Part shown: positions 1 to 6,177 of the stretch, piece after piece
Layout: each line of letters starts with the position of its first letter
Position numbering within the stretch: the stretch's first letter is position 1
Assembly (NCBI GenBank): GCA_966692625.1
Contig: CBKZAG010000146.1
Coordinates: forward strand, 1-8,330
Direction: 5' to 3'
Origin: CAMLOF01 sp966692625
Lineage (GTDB): Bacteria > Pseudomonadota > Gammaproteobacteria > Burkholderiales > Burkholderiaceae_C
Length of the DNA stretch: 8,330 bases
Program-made: the position numbers and the translations under genes
The notes under the pieces: model-generated
Seen by the model: the letters and a program-made list of their open reading frames with translations, nothing else
Database searches by the model: none
Told to the model about the DNA's origin: nothing

Positions 1-472
1 TGGCGGCGTTGATGAAAGTCTTGAGCAGGTGGATGGAGCTGATGCCGATGATGGCAGTGGCCAGCTTCACCTTCAGCACGCTGGCGTTCACGTGGCTCAG
101 CCATTCGGGCTGGTCGGGGTGGCCTTCCAGGTTCATGCGGCTGACGAACGTTTCGTAGCCGCCAACGATCACCATGATCAGCAGGTTCGAGATCATCACC
201 ACGTCGATCAATGCCAGCACCACCAGCATGATGATGGTCTCGTTGAGCGAGGTGATCTGCACGCTGGTGTTGTAACCTATGCTGGTGACCAGTGCCGCCA
301 GGGCTTGCTGGTTGCCAAACGCCGCTTCGATCAGGTGAACCAGCTCCACCCAGAAGTGATAGACGTAGATGCCCTGCGCGGCAATGAGGCCGATGTACAG
401 CGGCAATTGCAGCCAGCGGCTGGCAAAGATGAGTTTGGGCAGTGGGGCGATGGGGCGGTTGGGGTTGGCCAT
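1..472 (-). CDS. UPF0114 (YqhA-like) integral membrane protein, partial (C-terminus beyond left edge)
   Basis: Reading the minus strand from the ATG at 472-470 gives 157 residues with no stop before the edge. The protein resembles the UPF0114/YqhA family: an SRWLQLPLYIGL segment near residues 18-29, a stretch with ALIDVVMISNLLIMVIVGGYE around 87-107, then HPDQPEWLSHVNASVLKVKLATAIIGISSIHLLKTFINA up to about 156. Three hydrophobic segments are visible (about 20-42, 80-104 and 133-150). By comparison with E. coli YqhA (about 164 aa), one more segment of roughly 35-40 residues should lie off the edge. The family is an inner-membrane protein of unknown function, so no activity is assigned. There is no good Shine-Dalgarno before the ATG, and the frame stays open upstream, so the start rests on where family similarity begins. 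It is divergent from acs, 137 nt apart. Confidence 0.85.
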   Translation of the reverse strand, partial: MANPNRPIAPLPKLIFASRWLQLPLYIGLIAAQGIYVYHFWVELVHLIEAAFGNQQALAALVTSIGYNTSVQITSLNETIIMLVVLALIDVVMISNLLIMVIVGGYETFVSRMNLEGHPDQPEWLSHVNASVLKVKLATAIIGISSIHLLKTFINAA

Positions 473-502
473 GAAGAAAACAAGCTTTGAGAAGGCCCGG
501 CA

Positions 503-531
503 ATTGTAGGGCGAGTGCTTTACAGTGTCTG
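503..531 (-). promoter_or_regulatory. Candidate sigma70 promoter for the UPF0114 gene
   Basis: On the minus strand there is a CAGACA -35 (531-526, 4/6 to TTGACA), a 17-nt spacer and a TACAAT -10 (508-503, 5/6 to TATAAT). The predicted start near 496 leaves a leader of about 24 nt. Spacing is ideal, but the call rests on sequence match only. Confidence 0.45.
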
Positions 532-547
532 ACGATTGGTGTAAGAG
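519..547 (+). promoter_or_regulatory. Weak candidate promoter for acs
   Basis: TTTACA (519-524, 5/6 to TTGACA) is followed after 17 nt by TAAGAG (542-547, 3/6 to TATAAT), which overlaps the first GTAAGAGCC repeat. The -10 is poor, so an activator may be needed or the true promoter may be elsewhere. It would overlap the divergent UPF0114 promoter. Confidence 0.22.
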
Positions 548-560
548 CCTCGTAAGAGCC
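541..560 (+). repeat. Tandem 9-bp direct repeat GTAAGAGCC in the acs upstream region
   Basis: GTAAGAGCC occurs at 541-549 and again at 552-560. The 11-nt period puts both copies on the same DNA face. They lie 50-70 nt upstream of the acs start codon, where a regulator could bind. No known regulator is recognised from the motif, and chance duplication is possible. Confidence 0.5.
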
Positions 561-609
561 CTTGCGCACATTTCATGTCATTCAATGTCTGTACCAGAGG
601 AGACCCCCC

Positions 610-2604
610 ATGTCCGCACCGTCGTCCGCCATCGAGTCCACCTTGGTGGAAAACCGCGTGTTCGAGCCCAGCGCTTCCATCGTCAAGGCCGCCCGCATTG
701 CCGGCATGGAGGCTTACCAGGCCCTGTGCGCAGAGGCTGAGCGTGATCTGGAAGGTTTCTGGGCCCAGCGTGCCCGTGAGGTGCTGACCTGGCACAAGCC
801 CTTTACCCAAGTGCTGGACGAATCCAGCGCGCCCTTCTACAAGTGGTTCCAGGACGGCGAGCTCAACGCCTCCTACAACTGCCTGGACCGCCACATGGGC
901 ACCCCGGTCGAGAACAAGACTGCCATCATCTTCGAGGCCGACGACGGCGCCGTCACCAAGGTCACCTACAAGGAACTGCTGGGCAAGGTGTCCCAGTTCG
1001 CCAACGCCCTCAAGGGCATGGGTGTCAAGAAGGGTGACCGCGTGGTCATCTACATGCCCATGACTGTTGAAGGCGTGGTGGCCATGCAGGCCTGCGCGCG
1101 CATCGGCGCCACCCACAGCGTGGTGTTTGGCGGCTTCTCTGCCAAGGCGCTGCAGGAACGCATTCAGGACGCAGGTGCCGTGGCCGTGGTCACCGCCAAC
1201 TACCAGATGCGCGGCGGCAAGGAACTGCCGTTGAAATCCATCGTGGACGAGGCGCTGGCCATGGGCGGTTGCGAAACCATCAGGAACGTGGTGGTGTTCC
1301 AGCGCACCCAGACGGCCGTCAACATGGTGGCTGGCCGCGACGTCTTCATGCATGACGTGATGGCCGCCCAGTCCACCGACTGCCCGGCCGAAATGGTGGG
1401 CGCCGAGCACCCGCTGTTCGTGCTTTACACCTCTGGCTCCACCGGCAAACCCAAGGGGGTGCAGCACAGCACTGGCGGTTACCTGCTGTGGGCTGCGCTC
1501 ACCATGCAATGGACCTTCGACCTGAAGGACAGCGATGTGTTCTGGTGCACCGCCGACATCGGGTGGATCACCGGCCACAGCTACGTGGCCTACGGCCCGC
1601 TGGCCGCTGGTGGCACCCAGATCGTCTTCGAAGGCGTGCCCACCTACCCGAACGCTGGCCGCTTCTGGCAGATGATCGAGAAGCACAAGTGCACCATCTT
1701 CTACACCGCGCCCACCGCCATCCGTTCGCTGATCAAGGCGTCCGACACTGACGAAAAAGTGCACCCCAAGAACTGGGACCTGTCCAGCCTGCGCATCCTG
1801 GGTTCGGTCGGAGAGCCGATCAACCCCGAGGCCTGGATGTGGTACTACAAGCACGTGGGAGGCGAGCGCTGCCCCATCGTCGATACCTTCTGGCAGACCG
1901 AGACCGGCGGCCACATGATCACCCCGCTGCCGGGCGCCACGCCGCTGGTGCCGGGCTCCTGCACGCTGCCGCTGCCGGGCATCATGGCCTCCATCGTTGA
2001 CGAAACCGGCAACGACATGCCCAACGGCTCCGGCGGCATCCTGGTGGTCAAGCGCCCCTGGCCGTCGATGATCCGCACCATCTGGGGCGACCCCGAGCGC
2101 TTCAAGAAGAGCTACTTCCCCGACGAGCTCAAGGGCTACTACCTGGCCGGTGACGGTGCGGTGCGCAGTGCCGACCGGGGCTACTTCCGCATCACCGGCC
2201 GCATTGACGACGTGCTCAACGTCTCGGGCCACCGCATGGGTACGATGGAGATCGAGTCCGCACTGGTAGGCAAGACCGATCTGGTGGCCGAAGCCGCTGT
2301 GGTGGGCCGCCCGGACGACCTCACCGGCGAGGCCATCGTGGCCTTCGTGGTGCTCAAGCGCCCGGTGCCCACGGGCGACGAGGCCAAGGCCATTGCCAAC
2401 GAACTGCGCAACTGGGTGGGTAAAGAAATTGGCCCTATCGCCAAGCCCAAGGAAATCCGCTTCGGCGAGAACCTGCCCAAGACCCGTTCCGGCAAGATCA
2501 TGCGGCGCCTGCTGCGCTCGCTGGCCAAGGGCGAGGCCGTGACGCAGGACACCTCCACGCTGGAGAACCCGCACATCCTGGAGCAGCTGGCCAAGACCAA
2601 CTGA
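610..2604 (+). CDS. acs: Acetyl-CoA synthetase (AMP-forming acetate--CoA ligase)
   Basis: This 664-residue cytoplasmic enzyme converts acetate, ATP and CoA to acetyl-CoA, AMP and PPi, feeding the TCA and glyoxylate cycles during acetate scavenging. Recognisable parts are an N-terminal Acs cap (about 30-110), the phosphate-binding YTSGSTGKPKG loop (273-283), GWITGHSYVAYGPL (from about 318), DTFWQTETGG with Trp428 equivalent to the Trp that restricts the acyl pocket to acetate, AGDGA (about 513-517), the GRIDD hinge (530-534) and PKTRSGKIMRR with catalytic Lys629. Length is close to the usual 650 or so. The ATG at 610 is chosen because AGGAG (598-602) lies 7 nt upstream and the protein then begins as Acs proteins do. 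An in-frame TTG at 562 only adds 16 unrelated residues. Lys629 sits in the P-x4-GK context acetylated by Pat/GNAT enzymes, so post-translational shut-off is likely (known for the family, not shown here). Confidence 0.97.
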   Translation: MSAPSSAIESTLVENRVFEPSASIVKAARIAGMEAYQALCAEAERDLEGFWAQRAREVLTWHKPFTQVLDESSAPFYKWFQDGELNASYNCLDRHMGTPVENKTAIIFEADDGAVTKVTYKELLGKVSQFANALKGMGVKKGDRVVIYMPMTVEGVVAMQACARIGATHSVVFGGFSAKALQERIQDAGAVAVVTANYQMRGGKELPLKSIVDEALAMGGCETIRNVVVFQRTQTAVNMVAGRDVFMHDVMAAQSTDCPAEMVGAEHPLFVLYTSGSTGKPKGVQHSTGGYLLWAALTMQWTFDLKDSDVFWCTADIGWITGHSYVAYGPLAAGGTQIVFEGVPTYPNAGRFWQMIEKHKCTIFYTAPTAIRSLIKASDTDEKVHPKNWDLSSLRILGSVGEPINPEAWMWYYKHVGGERCPIVDTFWQTETGGHMITPLPGATPLVPGSCTLPLPGIMASIVDETGNDMPNGSGGILVVKRPWPSMIRTIWGDPERFKKSYFPDELKGYYLAGDGAVRSADRGYFRITGRIDDVLNVSGHRMGTMEIESALVGKTDLVAEAAVVGRPDDLTGEAIVAFVVLKRPVPTGDEAKAIANELRNWVGKEIGPIAKPKEIRFGENLPKTRSGKIMRRLLRSLAKGEAVTQDTSTLENPHILEQLAKTN

Positions 2605-2612
2605 TCCAGGTT

Positions 2613-2635
2613 GCCCCCGGCGAAACGCTGGGGGC
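2613..2635 (+). terminator. First hairpin of a tandem terminator after acs
   Basis: A 10-bp stem (2613-2622 with 2626-2635, one G-T pair) closes a 3-nt AAA loop just 8 nt after the acs stop. It is followed on the plus strand by AAAA rather than T, so alone it is not a classic intrinsic terminator there. It may stabilise the acs 3' end. Confidence 0.5.
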
Positions 2636-2644
2636 AAAAGGCGT

Positions 2645-2675
2645 AAAAAAGCCCGCTTGAGAGCGGGCTTTTTTT
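2645..2675. terminator. Bidirectional intrinsic terminator between acs and the cytochrome c gene
   Basis: A perfect 7-bp GC-rich stem (GCCCGCT at 2651-2657 pairing with AGCGGGC at 2662-2668) with a 4-nt TGAG loop is flanked by six A (2645-2650) and seven T (2669-2675). It therefore has a U-tract whichever strand is transcribed. It lies between the stop codons of the convergent acs (2604) and cytochrome (2692-2690) genes and should terminate both. Confidence 0.92.
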
Positions 2676-2689
2676 GCTTCAGCGAAGGA

Positions 2690-2995
2690 TCACTTCAGAC
2701 CCAGCACCCAGGAAGCGAGTTTCTTCGCCTCGGCGTCGCTGACCTGCGGGTTCGCGGGCATGGGAATGGCGCCCCACACGCCGGAGCCGCCCTTCATGAT
2801 CTTGGTGGCCAGCTTGTCGGCTGCGGTCTTGTCACCGGCGTACTTCTTGGCAACATCCTTGTAGGCGGGGCCCACCAGCTTCTTGTCCACGGCATGGCAG
2901 GCCATGCAGTTCTTGGACTTGGCCAGGGCCTCGTCGGCCATGGCGGGCAGGGCGACGACGGTGGAGGCGGCGAGAATCAGCAGCGCACGTTTCAT
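2690..2995 (-). CDS. Small periplasmic class I cytochrome c (c551/c552 type)
   Basis: The 101-residue precursor has a Sec signal peptide (MKR, hydrophobic core about 4-17, predicted cleavage after AMA at residue 20). This leaves a mature protein of about 81 residues, typical of c551/c552 cytochromes. The haem-binding motif is CMACH (Cys30, Cys33, axial His34), and the second axial ligand is probably Met79 in IPMPANP, as in this family. The role is a soluble periplasmic one-electron carrier. Donor and acceptor cannot be told from the sequence; terminal oxidases, nitrite reductase or cytochrome c peroxidase are all known partners of relatives. AAGGA (3007-3003) lies 7 nt before the ATG and supports the start. 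It stands alone, divergent from the Trp-rich protein gene, with no maturation or oxidase genes nearby. Confidence 0.93.
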   Translation of the reverse strand: MKRALLILAASTVVALPAMADEALAKSKNCMACHAVDKKLVGPAYKDVAKKYAGDKTAADKLATKIMKGGSGVWGAIPMPANPQVSDAEAKKLASWVLGLK

Positions 2996-3040
2996 GGAGT
3001 CATCCTTGGGAGAGAATATGGGGATACAGTGACGTTATGG

Positions 3041-3071
3041 ATTCTATCGGGCATTGATCAACCCTTGTCCG
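3041..3071 (-). promoter_or_regulatory. Candidate promoter for the cytochrome c gene
   Basis: On the minus strand TAGAAT (3046-3041) matches 5/6 of the -10 consensus. The best -35 is CGGACA (3071-3066, 4/6), at a long 19-nt spacing. The start would fall near 3034, giving a leader of about 39 nt. The 8-bp palindrome TTGATCAA (3054-3061) lies in the spacer. The -10 is good and the -35 weak. Confidence 0.3.
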
Positions 3072-3093
3072 AGCCATTACGAGTTGTTGCAAT
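3065..3093 (+). promoter_or_regulatory. Candidate promoter for the Trp-rich protein gene
   Basis: TTGTCC (3065-3070, 4/6) and TGCAAT (3088-3093, 4/6) are separated by 17 nt. The start would fall near 3100, giving a leader of about 23 nt that contains the AGGAG ribosome site at 3112-3116. Its -35 overlaps the divergent cytochrome promoter. Confidence 0.3.
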
Positions 3094-3122
3094 CGATACC
3101 GCAAGCGTTACAGGAGAACAAC

Positions 3123-3365
3123 ATGTACCTGCTGGCCCTGGGGGTGGTGCTGCTGATCCTCAAGTACCTTGAAGTAGCCCCAGTCGCATCGTGGGATTGG
3201 TGGGTGGTGTTGCTGCCCTTTGCCCTGGCGATGTTGTGGTGGTGGTGGGCCGATTTCTCTGGCTATACCCGCCGCAAGGCCATGGAGAAGGAAGACCAGC
3301 GCAAGCAGGAGCGCATTGATGCCGGGCGCAAGCGCCTGGGCTTGCCCCCCACCAAACGCAAGTGA
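3123..3365 (+). CDS. Small Trp-rich membrane protein of unknown function (TIGR04438-like)
   Basis: The 80-residue protein has two hydrophobic segments (about 2-18 and 25-43) and then a highly charged cytoplasm-like tail (about 49-80, rich in Lys, Arg and Glu, with GRKRLGLPP near the end). It has seven tryptophans: 24, 26, 27 and a run at 39-42. The architecture matches what I know as the 'small Trp-rich protein' family of Burkholderiales. No function is established and I assign none. The ATG at 3123 is preferred because AGGAG (3112-3116) lies 6 nt upstream. The longer open frame from 3054 would add 23 residues (beginning MINPCPSHYELLQ) with no ribosome site. The four TGG codons in a row form a short tandem repeat. 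It is divergent from the cytochrome c gene and 115 nt upstream of ilvD. Confidence 0.85.
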   Translation: MYLLALGVVLLILKYLEVAPVASWDWWVVLLPFALAMLWWWWADFSGYTRRKAMEKEDQRKQERIDAGRKRLGLPPTKRK

Positions 3366-3421
3366 TGCCACCGGCTTTGCCGGGTAAAGTCCCGCTCGCT
3401 GCTGGAGATGCGGGGCTGCGA

Positions 3422-3427
3422 GATAAT
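3422..3427 (+). promoter_or_regulatory. ilvD: Candidate -10 element for the ilvD-lgt-matB run
   Basis: GATAAT (3422-3427) matches 5/6 of the -10 consensus in the 115-nt gap before ilvD. No convincing -35 is present at 16-18 nt upstream (CTGCTG at best). The start would fall near 3434, which is the first base of the hairpin listed next. There is no clear terminator after the upstream gene, so read-through into ilvD is also possible. Confidence 0.3.
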
Positions 3428-3433
3428 TTCCTC

Positions 3434-3451
3434 TGCACCGCCTCCGGTGCA
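3434..3451 (+). other. Hairpin in the ilvD leader
   Basis: TGCACCG (3434-3440) and CGGTGCA (3445-3451) form a perfect 7-bp stem with a 4-nt loop, 29 nt before the ilvD ATG. No T-tract follows, so it is not an intrinsic terminator. I see no leader peptide with Ile/Val/Leu codons, so classical attenuation is not supported. It could stabilise the 5' end of the mRNA. Confidence 0.5.
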
Positions 3452-3480
3452 CAGTTCCACGTCACGAAGGTTACCCTCCC

Positions 3481-5340
3481 ATGCCCGCATACCGTTCCAA
3501 GACTTCCACCGCCGGCCGCAACATGGCGGGTGCCCGTGCCCTGTGGCGCGCCACCGGCATGAAGGACGGCGACTTCAGCAAACCCATCATCGCCATCGCC
3601 AACTCCTTCACCCAGTTCGTGCCTGGGCACGTTCACCTGAAGGACCTGGGCCAGTTGGTGGCACGCGAGATCGAAGCTGCTGGCGGTGTGGCCAAGGAAT
3701 TCAACACCATCGCCGTGGACGACGGCATCGCCATGGGCCACGACGGCATGCTGTATTCGCTGCCCAGCCGCGACATCATCGCCGACAGCGTGGAGTACAT
3801 GGTCAACGCCCACTGCGCCGACGCGCTGGTGTGCATCTCCAATTGCGACAAGATCACCCCCGGCATGCTCATGGCCGCCATGCGCCTGAACATTCCCGTG
3901 GTGTTTGTCTCTGGCGGGCCCATGGAGGCCGGTAAGGTGCGCCTGGCCGTGCCCGGTACGCAGACCGTGCAGATCAAGAAGCTCGACTTGGTCGATGCCA
4001 TGGTCATGGCCGCCGACAGCAAGGTCTCCGACGCCGAGATTGCCGAGGTCGAACGCTCTGCCTGCCCGACCTGCGGCTCCTGTTCGGGCATGTTCACCGC
4101 CAACTCCATGAACTGCCTGACGGAAGCGCTGGGTCTGTCCCTGCCGGGCAACGGCACCGTGCTCGCCACGCACGCCGACCGCGAGCAGCTCTTCAAGCGC
4201 GCAGGCCGCCTGGCCGTGGAGCTGTGCCAGCGTTACTACGAGCAGGAAGACGAATCCGTCCTGCCCCGTTCGGTCGGCTTCAAGGCCTTCGAGAACGCCA
4301 TGACGCTGGACATCGCCATGGGCGGCTCCACCAACACCATCCTGCACCTGCTCGCCATCGCCCAGGAGGCCGGGATCGACTTCACCATGAAGGACATCGA
4401 CCGCCTCTCGCGCGAAGTGCCCCAGTTGTGCAAGGTTGCGCCCAACACCAACAAGTACCACATCGAGGACGTGCACCGCGCTGGCGGCATCATGGCCATT
4501 CTGGGTGAGCTGGACCGCGCAGGCAAGCTGCACACCAATGTGCCCACGGTGCACAGCAAGACGCTGAAAGACGCGTTGGACCAGTGGGACATCATGCGCA
4601 ACCCTTCCAACGAAGTGAAGACCTTCTTCATGGCAGGGCCCGCTGGCATTCCCACCCAGGTGGCGTTCAGCCAGAACACACGCTGGCCCAGCCTCGACAC
4701 CGACCGTGCCGAAGGCTGCATCCGCTCGTACGACCACGCTTTCTCCAAGGAAGGCGGCCTGGCCGTTCTGCATGGCAACATCGCCCTCAACGGCTGCGTG
4801 GTCAAGACCGCCGGCGTGGACGATGAGCTGCTGGTGTTCGAAGGCCCGGCCCACGTGGTCGAGTCGCAAGACGAAGCCGTGGCCAACATCCTGGACGACA
4901 AGGTCAAGGCCGGTGATGTGGTTGTGGTGCGCTACGAAGGCCCCAAGGGCGGCCCTGGCATGCAGGAAATGCTCTACCCCACGTCCTACATCAAGTCCAA
5001 GGGGCTGGGCAAAGCGTGTGCGCTGCTCACCGACGGCCGTTTCTCAGGCGGTACGTCCGGTCTGTCCATCGGCCACGTCTCTCCCGAAGCAGCCGCTGGC
5101 GGCGCTATCGGTCTGGTTCGCCATGGTGACCGCATCCGCATCGACATTCCCAACCGCACCATCGACGTGTTGGTGAGCGACGAGGAACTGGCGCGCCGCC
5201 GTGCCGAGCAGGACGCCAAAGGCTGGAAGCCTGCGCAGCCGCGCCCGCGCAAGGTCTCTGCCGCGCTCAAGGCCTACGCCTTGCTGGCCATGTCGGCTGA
5301 CAAAGGGGCTGTGCGCGACCTGTCACTGCTCGACGACTGA
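3481..5340 (+). CDS. ilvD: Dihydroxy-acid dehydratase
   Basis: The 619-residue enzyme dehydrates 2,3-dihydroxy-isovalerate and 2,3-dihydroxy-3-methylvalerate to the 2-keto acids, the third common step of valine, isoleucine, leucine and pantothenate synthesis. It is of the long E. coli type (616 aa). Visible features are VDDGIAMGHDGM with Asp81 (metal ligand), SNCDKITPGM with Cys122 and the adjacent Lys124, ACPTCGSCSGMFTANSMNC with Cys195 (plus Cys198 and Cys201), GGSTNTILHL, and near the C-terminus GRFSGGTSGLSIGHVSPEAA (519-538), the loop bearing the proposed catalytic serine. Cys122 and Cys195 correspond to cluster ligands in relatives, so an oxygen-sensitive Fe-S cluster is expected. The start follows family length. 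AAGG (3467-3470) lies 10 nt before the ATG, a modest ribosome site. No other ilv genes are in the window. lgt follows after 9 nt. Confidence 0.97.
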   Translation: MPAYRSKTSTAGRNMAGARALWRATGMKDGDFSKPIIAIANSFTQFVPGHVHLKDLGQLVAREIEAAGGVAKEFNTIAVDDGIAMGHDGMLYSLPSRDIIADSVEYMVNAHCADALVCISNCDKITPGMLMAAMRLNIPVVFVSGGPMEAGKVRLAVPGTQTVQIKKLDLVDAMVMAADSKVSDAEIAEVERSACPTCGSCSGMFTANSMNCLTEALGLSLPGNGTVLATHADREQLFKRAGRLAVELCQRYYEQEDESVLPRSVGFKAFENAMTLDIAMGGSTNTILHLLAIAQEAGIDFTMKDIDRLSREVPQLCKVAPNTNKYHIEDVHRAGGIMAILGELDRAGKLHTNVPTVHSKTLKDALDQWDIMRNPSNEVKTFFMAGPAGIPTQVAFSQNTRWPSLDTDRAEGCIRSYDHAFSKEGGLAVLHGNIALNGCVVKTAGVDDELLVFEGPAHVVESQDEAVANILDDKVKAGDVVVVRYEGPKGGPGMQEMLYPTSYIKSKGLGKACALLTDGRFSGGTSGLSIGHVSPEAAAGGAIGLVRHGDRIRIDIPNRTIDVLVSDEELARRRAEQDAKGWKPAQPRPRKVSAALKAYALLAMSADKGAVRDLSLLDD

Positions 5341-5349
5341 CGCCTGCGC

Positions 5350-6144
5350 ATGCTGCAGCATCCTCAGATCGACCCGGTCGCCTTGCAGATCGGGCCTCTG
5401 GCCGTGCATTGGTACGGCCTGACCTACCTGGCGGCGTTCGGCCTGTTCCTGTGGCTCGGCCGCCAGAGGCTTGCGCACCCGCCCTACAACGCGCAGGGTT
5501 GGGAAAAGCGCGATGTCGAAGACATTCTTTTCCTGGGCGTGATGGGTGTCATCCTGGGCGGGCGCCTAGGTTATGTGCTGTTCTACAAGCCACTCGACTA
5601 CCTGGCTCACCCCTTGAGCATCTTTGCTGTCTGGGAAGGCGGCATGAGTTTCCACGGCGGGCTCATAGGTGTGCTTCTGGCCATGGTTTGGTTCGCACGC
5701 ACACGCCAGCGCTCGTGGCTGCAGGTCATGGACTTTGTTGCACCTTGCGTGCCTACCGGCTTGGCCGCCGGCCGCATCGGCAATTTCATCAATGGCGAGC
5801 TGTGGGGCAGGGTGGCCGACCCCTCGCTGCCTTGGGGCATGGTTTTCCGTGGCGCCGGTGACGCGCCACGCCATCCTTCCCAGCTCTACCAGTTCCTGCT
5901 GGAAGGGCTGTTGCTGTTCGTGCTGCTGTGGCTGTTCGCGCGCAAACCTCGCCCCACGGGTGTGGTGTCTGCGGCCTTCCTCGTGGGGTATGGCTCGTTC
6001 CGCTTCATGGCCGAATTCTTCCGTGAGCCCGACGCGCACCTGGGCCTCCTGGGCATGGGGTTGAGCATGGGGCAATGGCTCAGCCTGCCCATGGTGCTGG
6101 CGGGTATTGCACTCTGGGCCTGGTCTGTTCGCCGTCCTGCCTGA
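5350..6144 (+). CDS. lgt: Prolipoprotein diacylglyceryl transferase
   Basis: The 264-residue inner-membrane enzyme moves a diacylglyceryl group from phosphatidylglycerol to the lipobox cysteine of prolipoproteins, the first step of lipoprotein maturation. It begins like Lgt proteins (HPQIDPVALQIGPLAVHWYG). It has EGGMSFHGG with His102, the signature GRIGNFINGELWGR (141-154; Arg142, Asn145, Glu150), and FRFMAEFFREPD (217-228). Several hydrophobic segments fit the seven-helix fold. Length matches the family (about 260-290). The ATG is 9 nt after the ilvD stop, and no Shine-Dalgarno is visible in the gap, so translation probably depends on coupling to ilvD. It is co-directional with the MatB-like gene 33 nt downstream. 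There is no functional link to ilvD; shared transcription looks like gene-order convenience. Confidence 0.96.
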   Translation: MLQHPQIDPVALQIGPLAVHWYGLTYLAAFGLFLWLGRQRLAHPPYNAQGWEKRDVEDILFLGVMGVILGGRLGYVLFYKPLDYLAHPLSIFAVWEGGMSFHGGLIGVLLAMVWFARTRQRSWLQVMDFVAPCVPTGLAAGRIGNFINGELWGRVADPSLPWGMVFRGAGDAPRHPSQLYQFLLEGLLLFVLLWLFARKPRPTGVVSAAFLVGYGSFRFMAEFFREPDAHLGLLGMGLSMGQWLSLPMVLAGIALWAWSVRRPA

Positions 6145-6177
6145 CGCCAGCCCCCACCGCTTTCTGTGGAAGCCGAC

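Noticed and set aside
29..490. A 153-codon plus-strand frame at the left edge
   Set aside because: Its protein is His/Gln/Asp rich and unlike any family, whereas the minus strand there encodes a clear UPF0114 membrane protein.
562..609. TTG start adding 16 residues to Acs
   Set aside because: It has no ribosome site. The ATG at 610 has AGGAG at ideal spacing and matches the usual Acs N-terminus.
520..2637. A 705-codon open frame on the minus strand opposite acs
   Set aside because: Its composition (His, Gly, Ala, Val and Arg rich, with no recognisable domain) is that of a shadow frame in high-GC DNA. It covers the acs terminator and the divergent promoter region, and acs is unmistakable on the other strand.
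3054..3061. TTGATCAA as an FNR site upstream of the cytochrome c gene
   Set aside because: The half-sites abut with no 4-nt spacer, so it does not fit the FNR consensus. It is an 8-bp palindrome of no assigned meaning.
3054..3122. Upstream start adding 23 residues to the Trp-rich protein
   Set aside because: The added residues are not membrane-like and span the candidate promoter and the AGGAG ribosome site of the ATG at 3123.
3371..3383. CCGGC-TTT-GCCGG hairpin after the Trp-rich gene as a terminator
   Set aside because: The stem is only 5 bp and no T-tract follows, so it is not a supported intrinsic terminator.
3160..4869. A 569-codon open frame on the minus strand opposite the Trp-rich gene and ilvD
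   Set aside because: It is antisense to two genes with clear evidence, shows no family features, and its length follows from codon bias at high GC.
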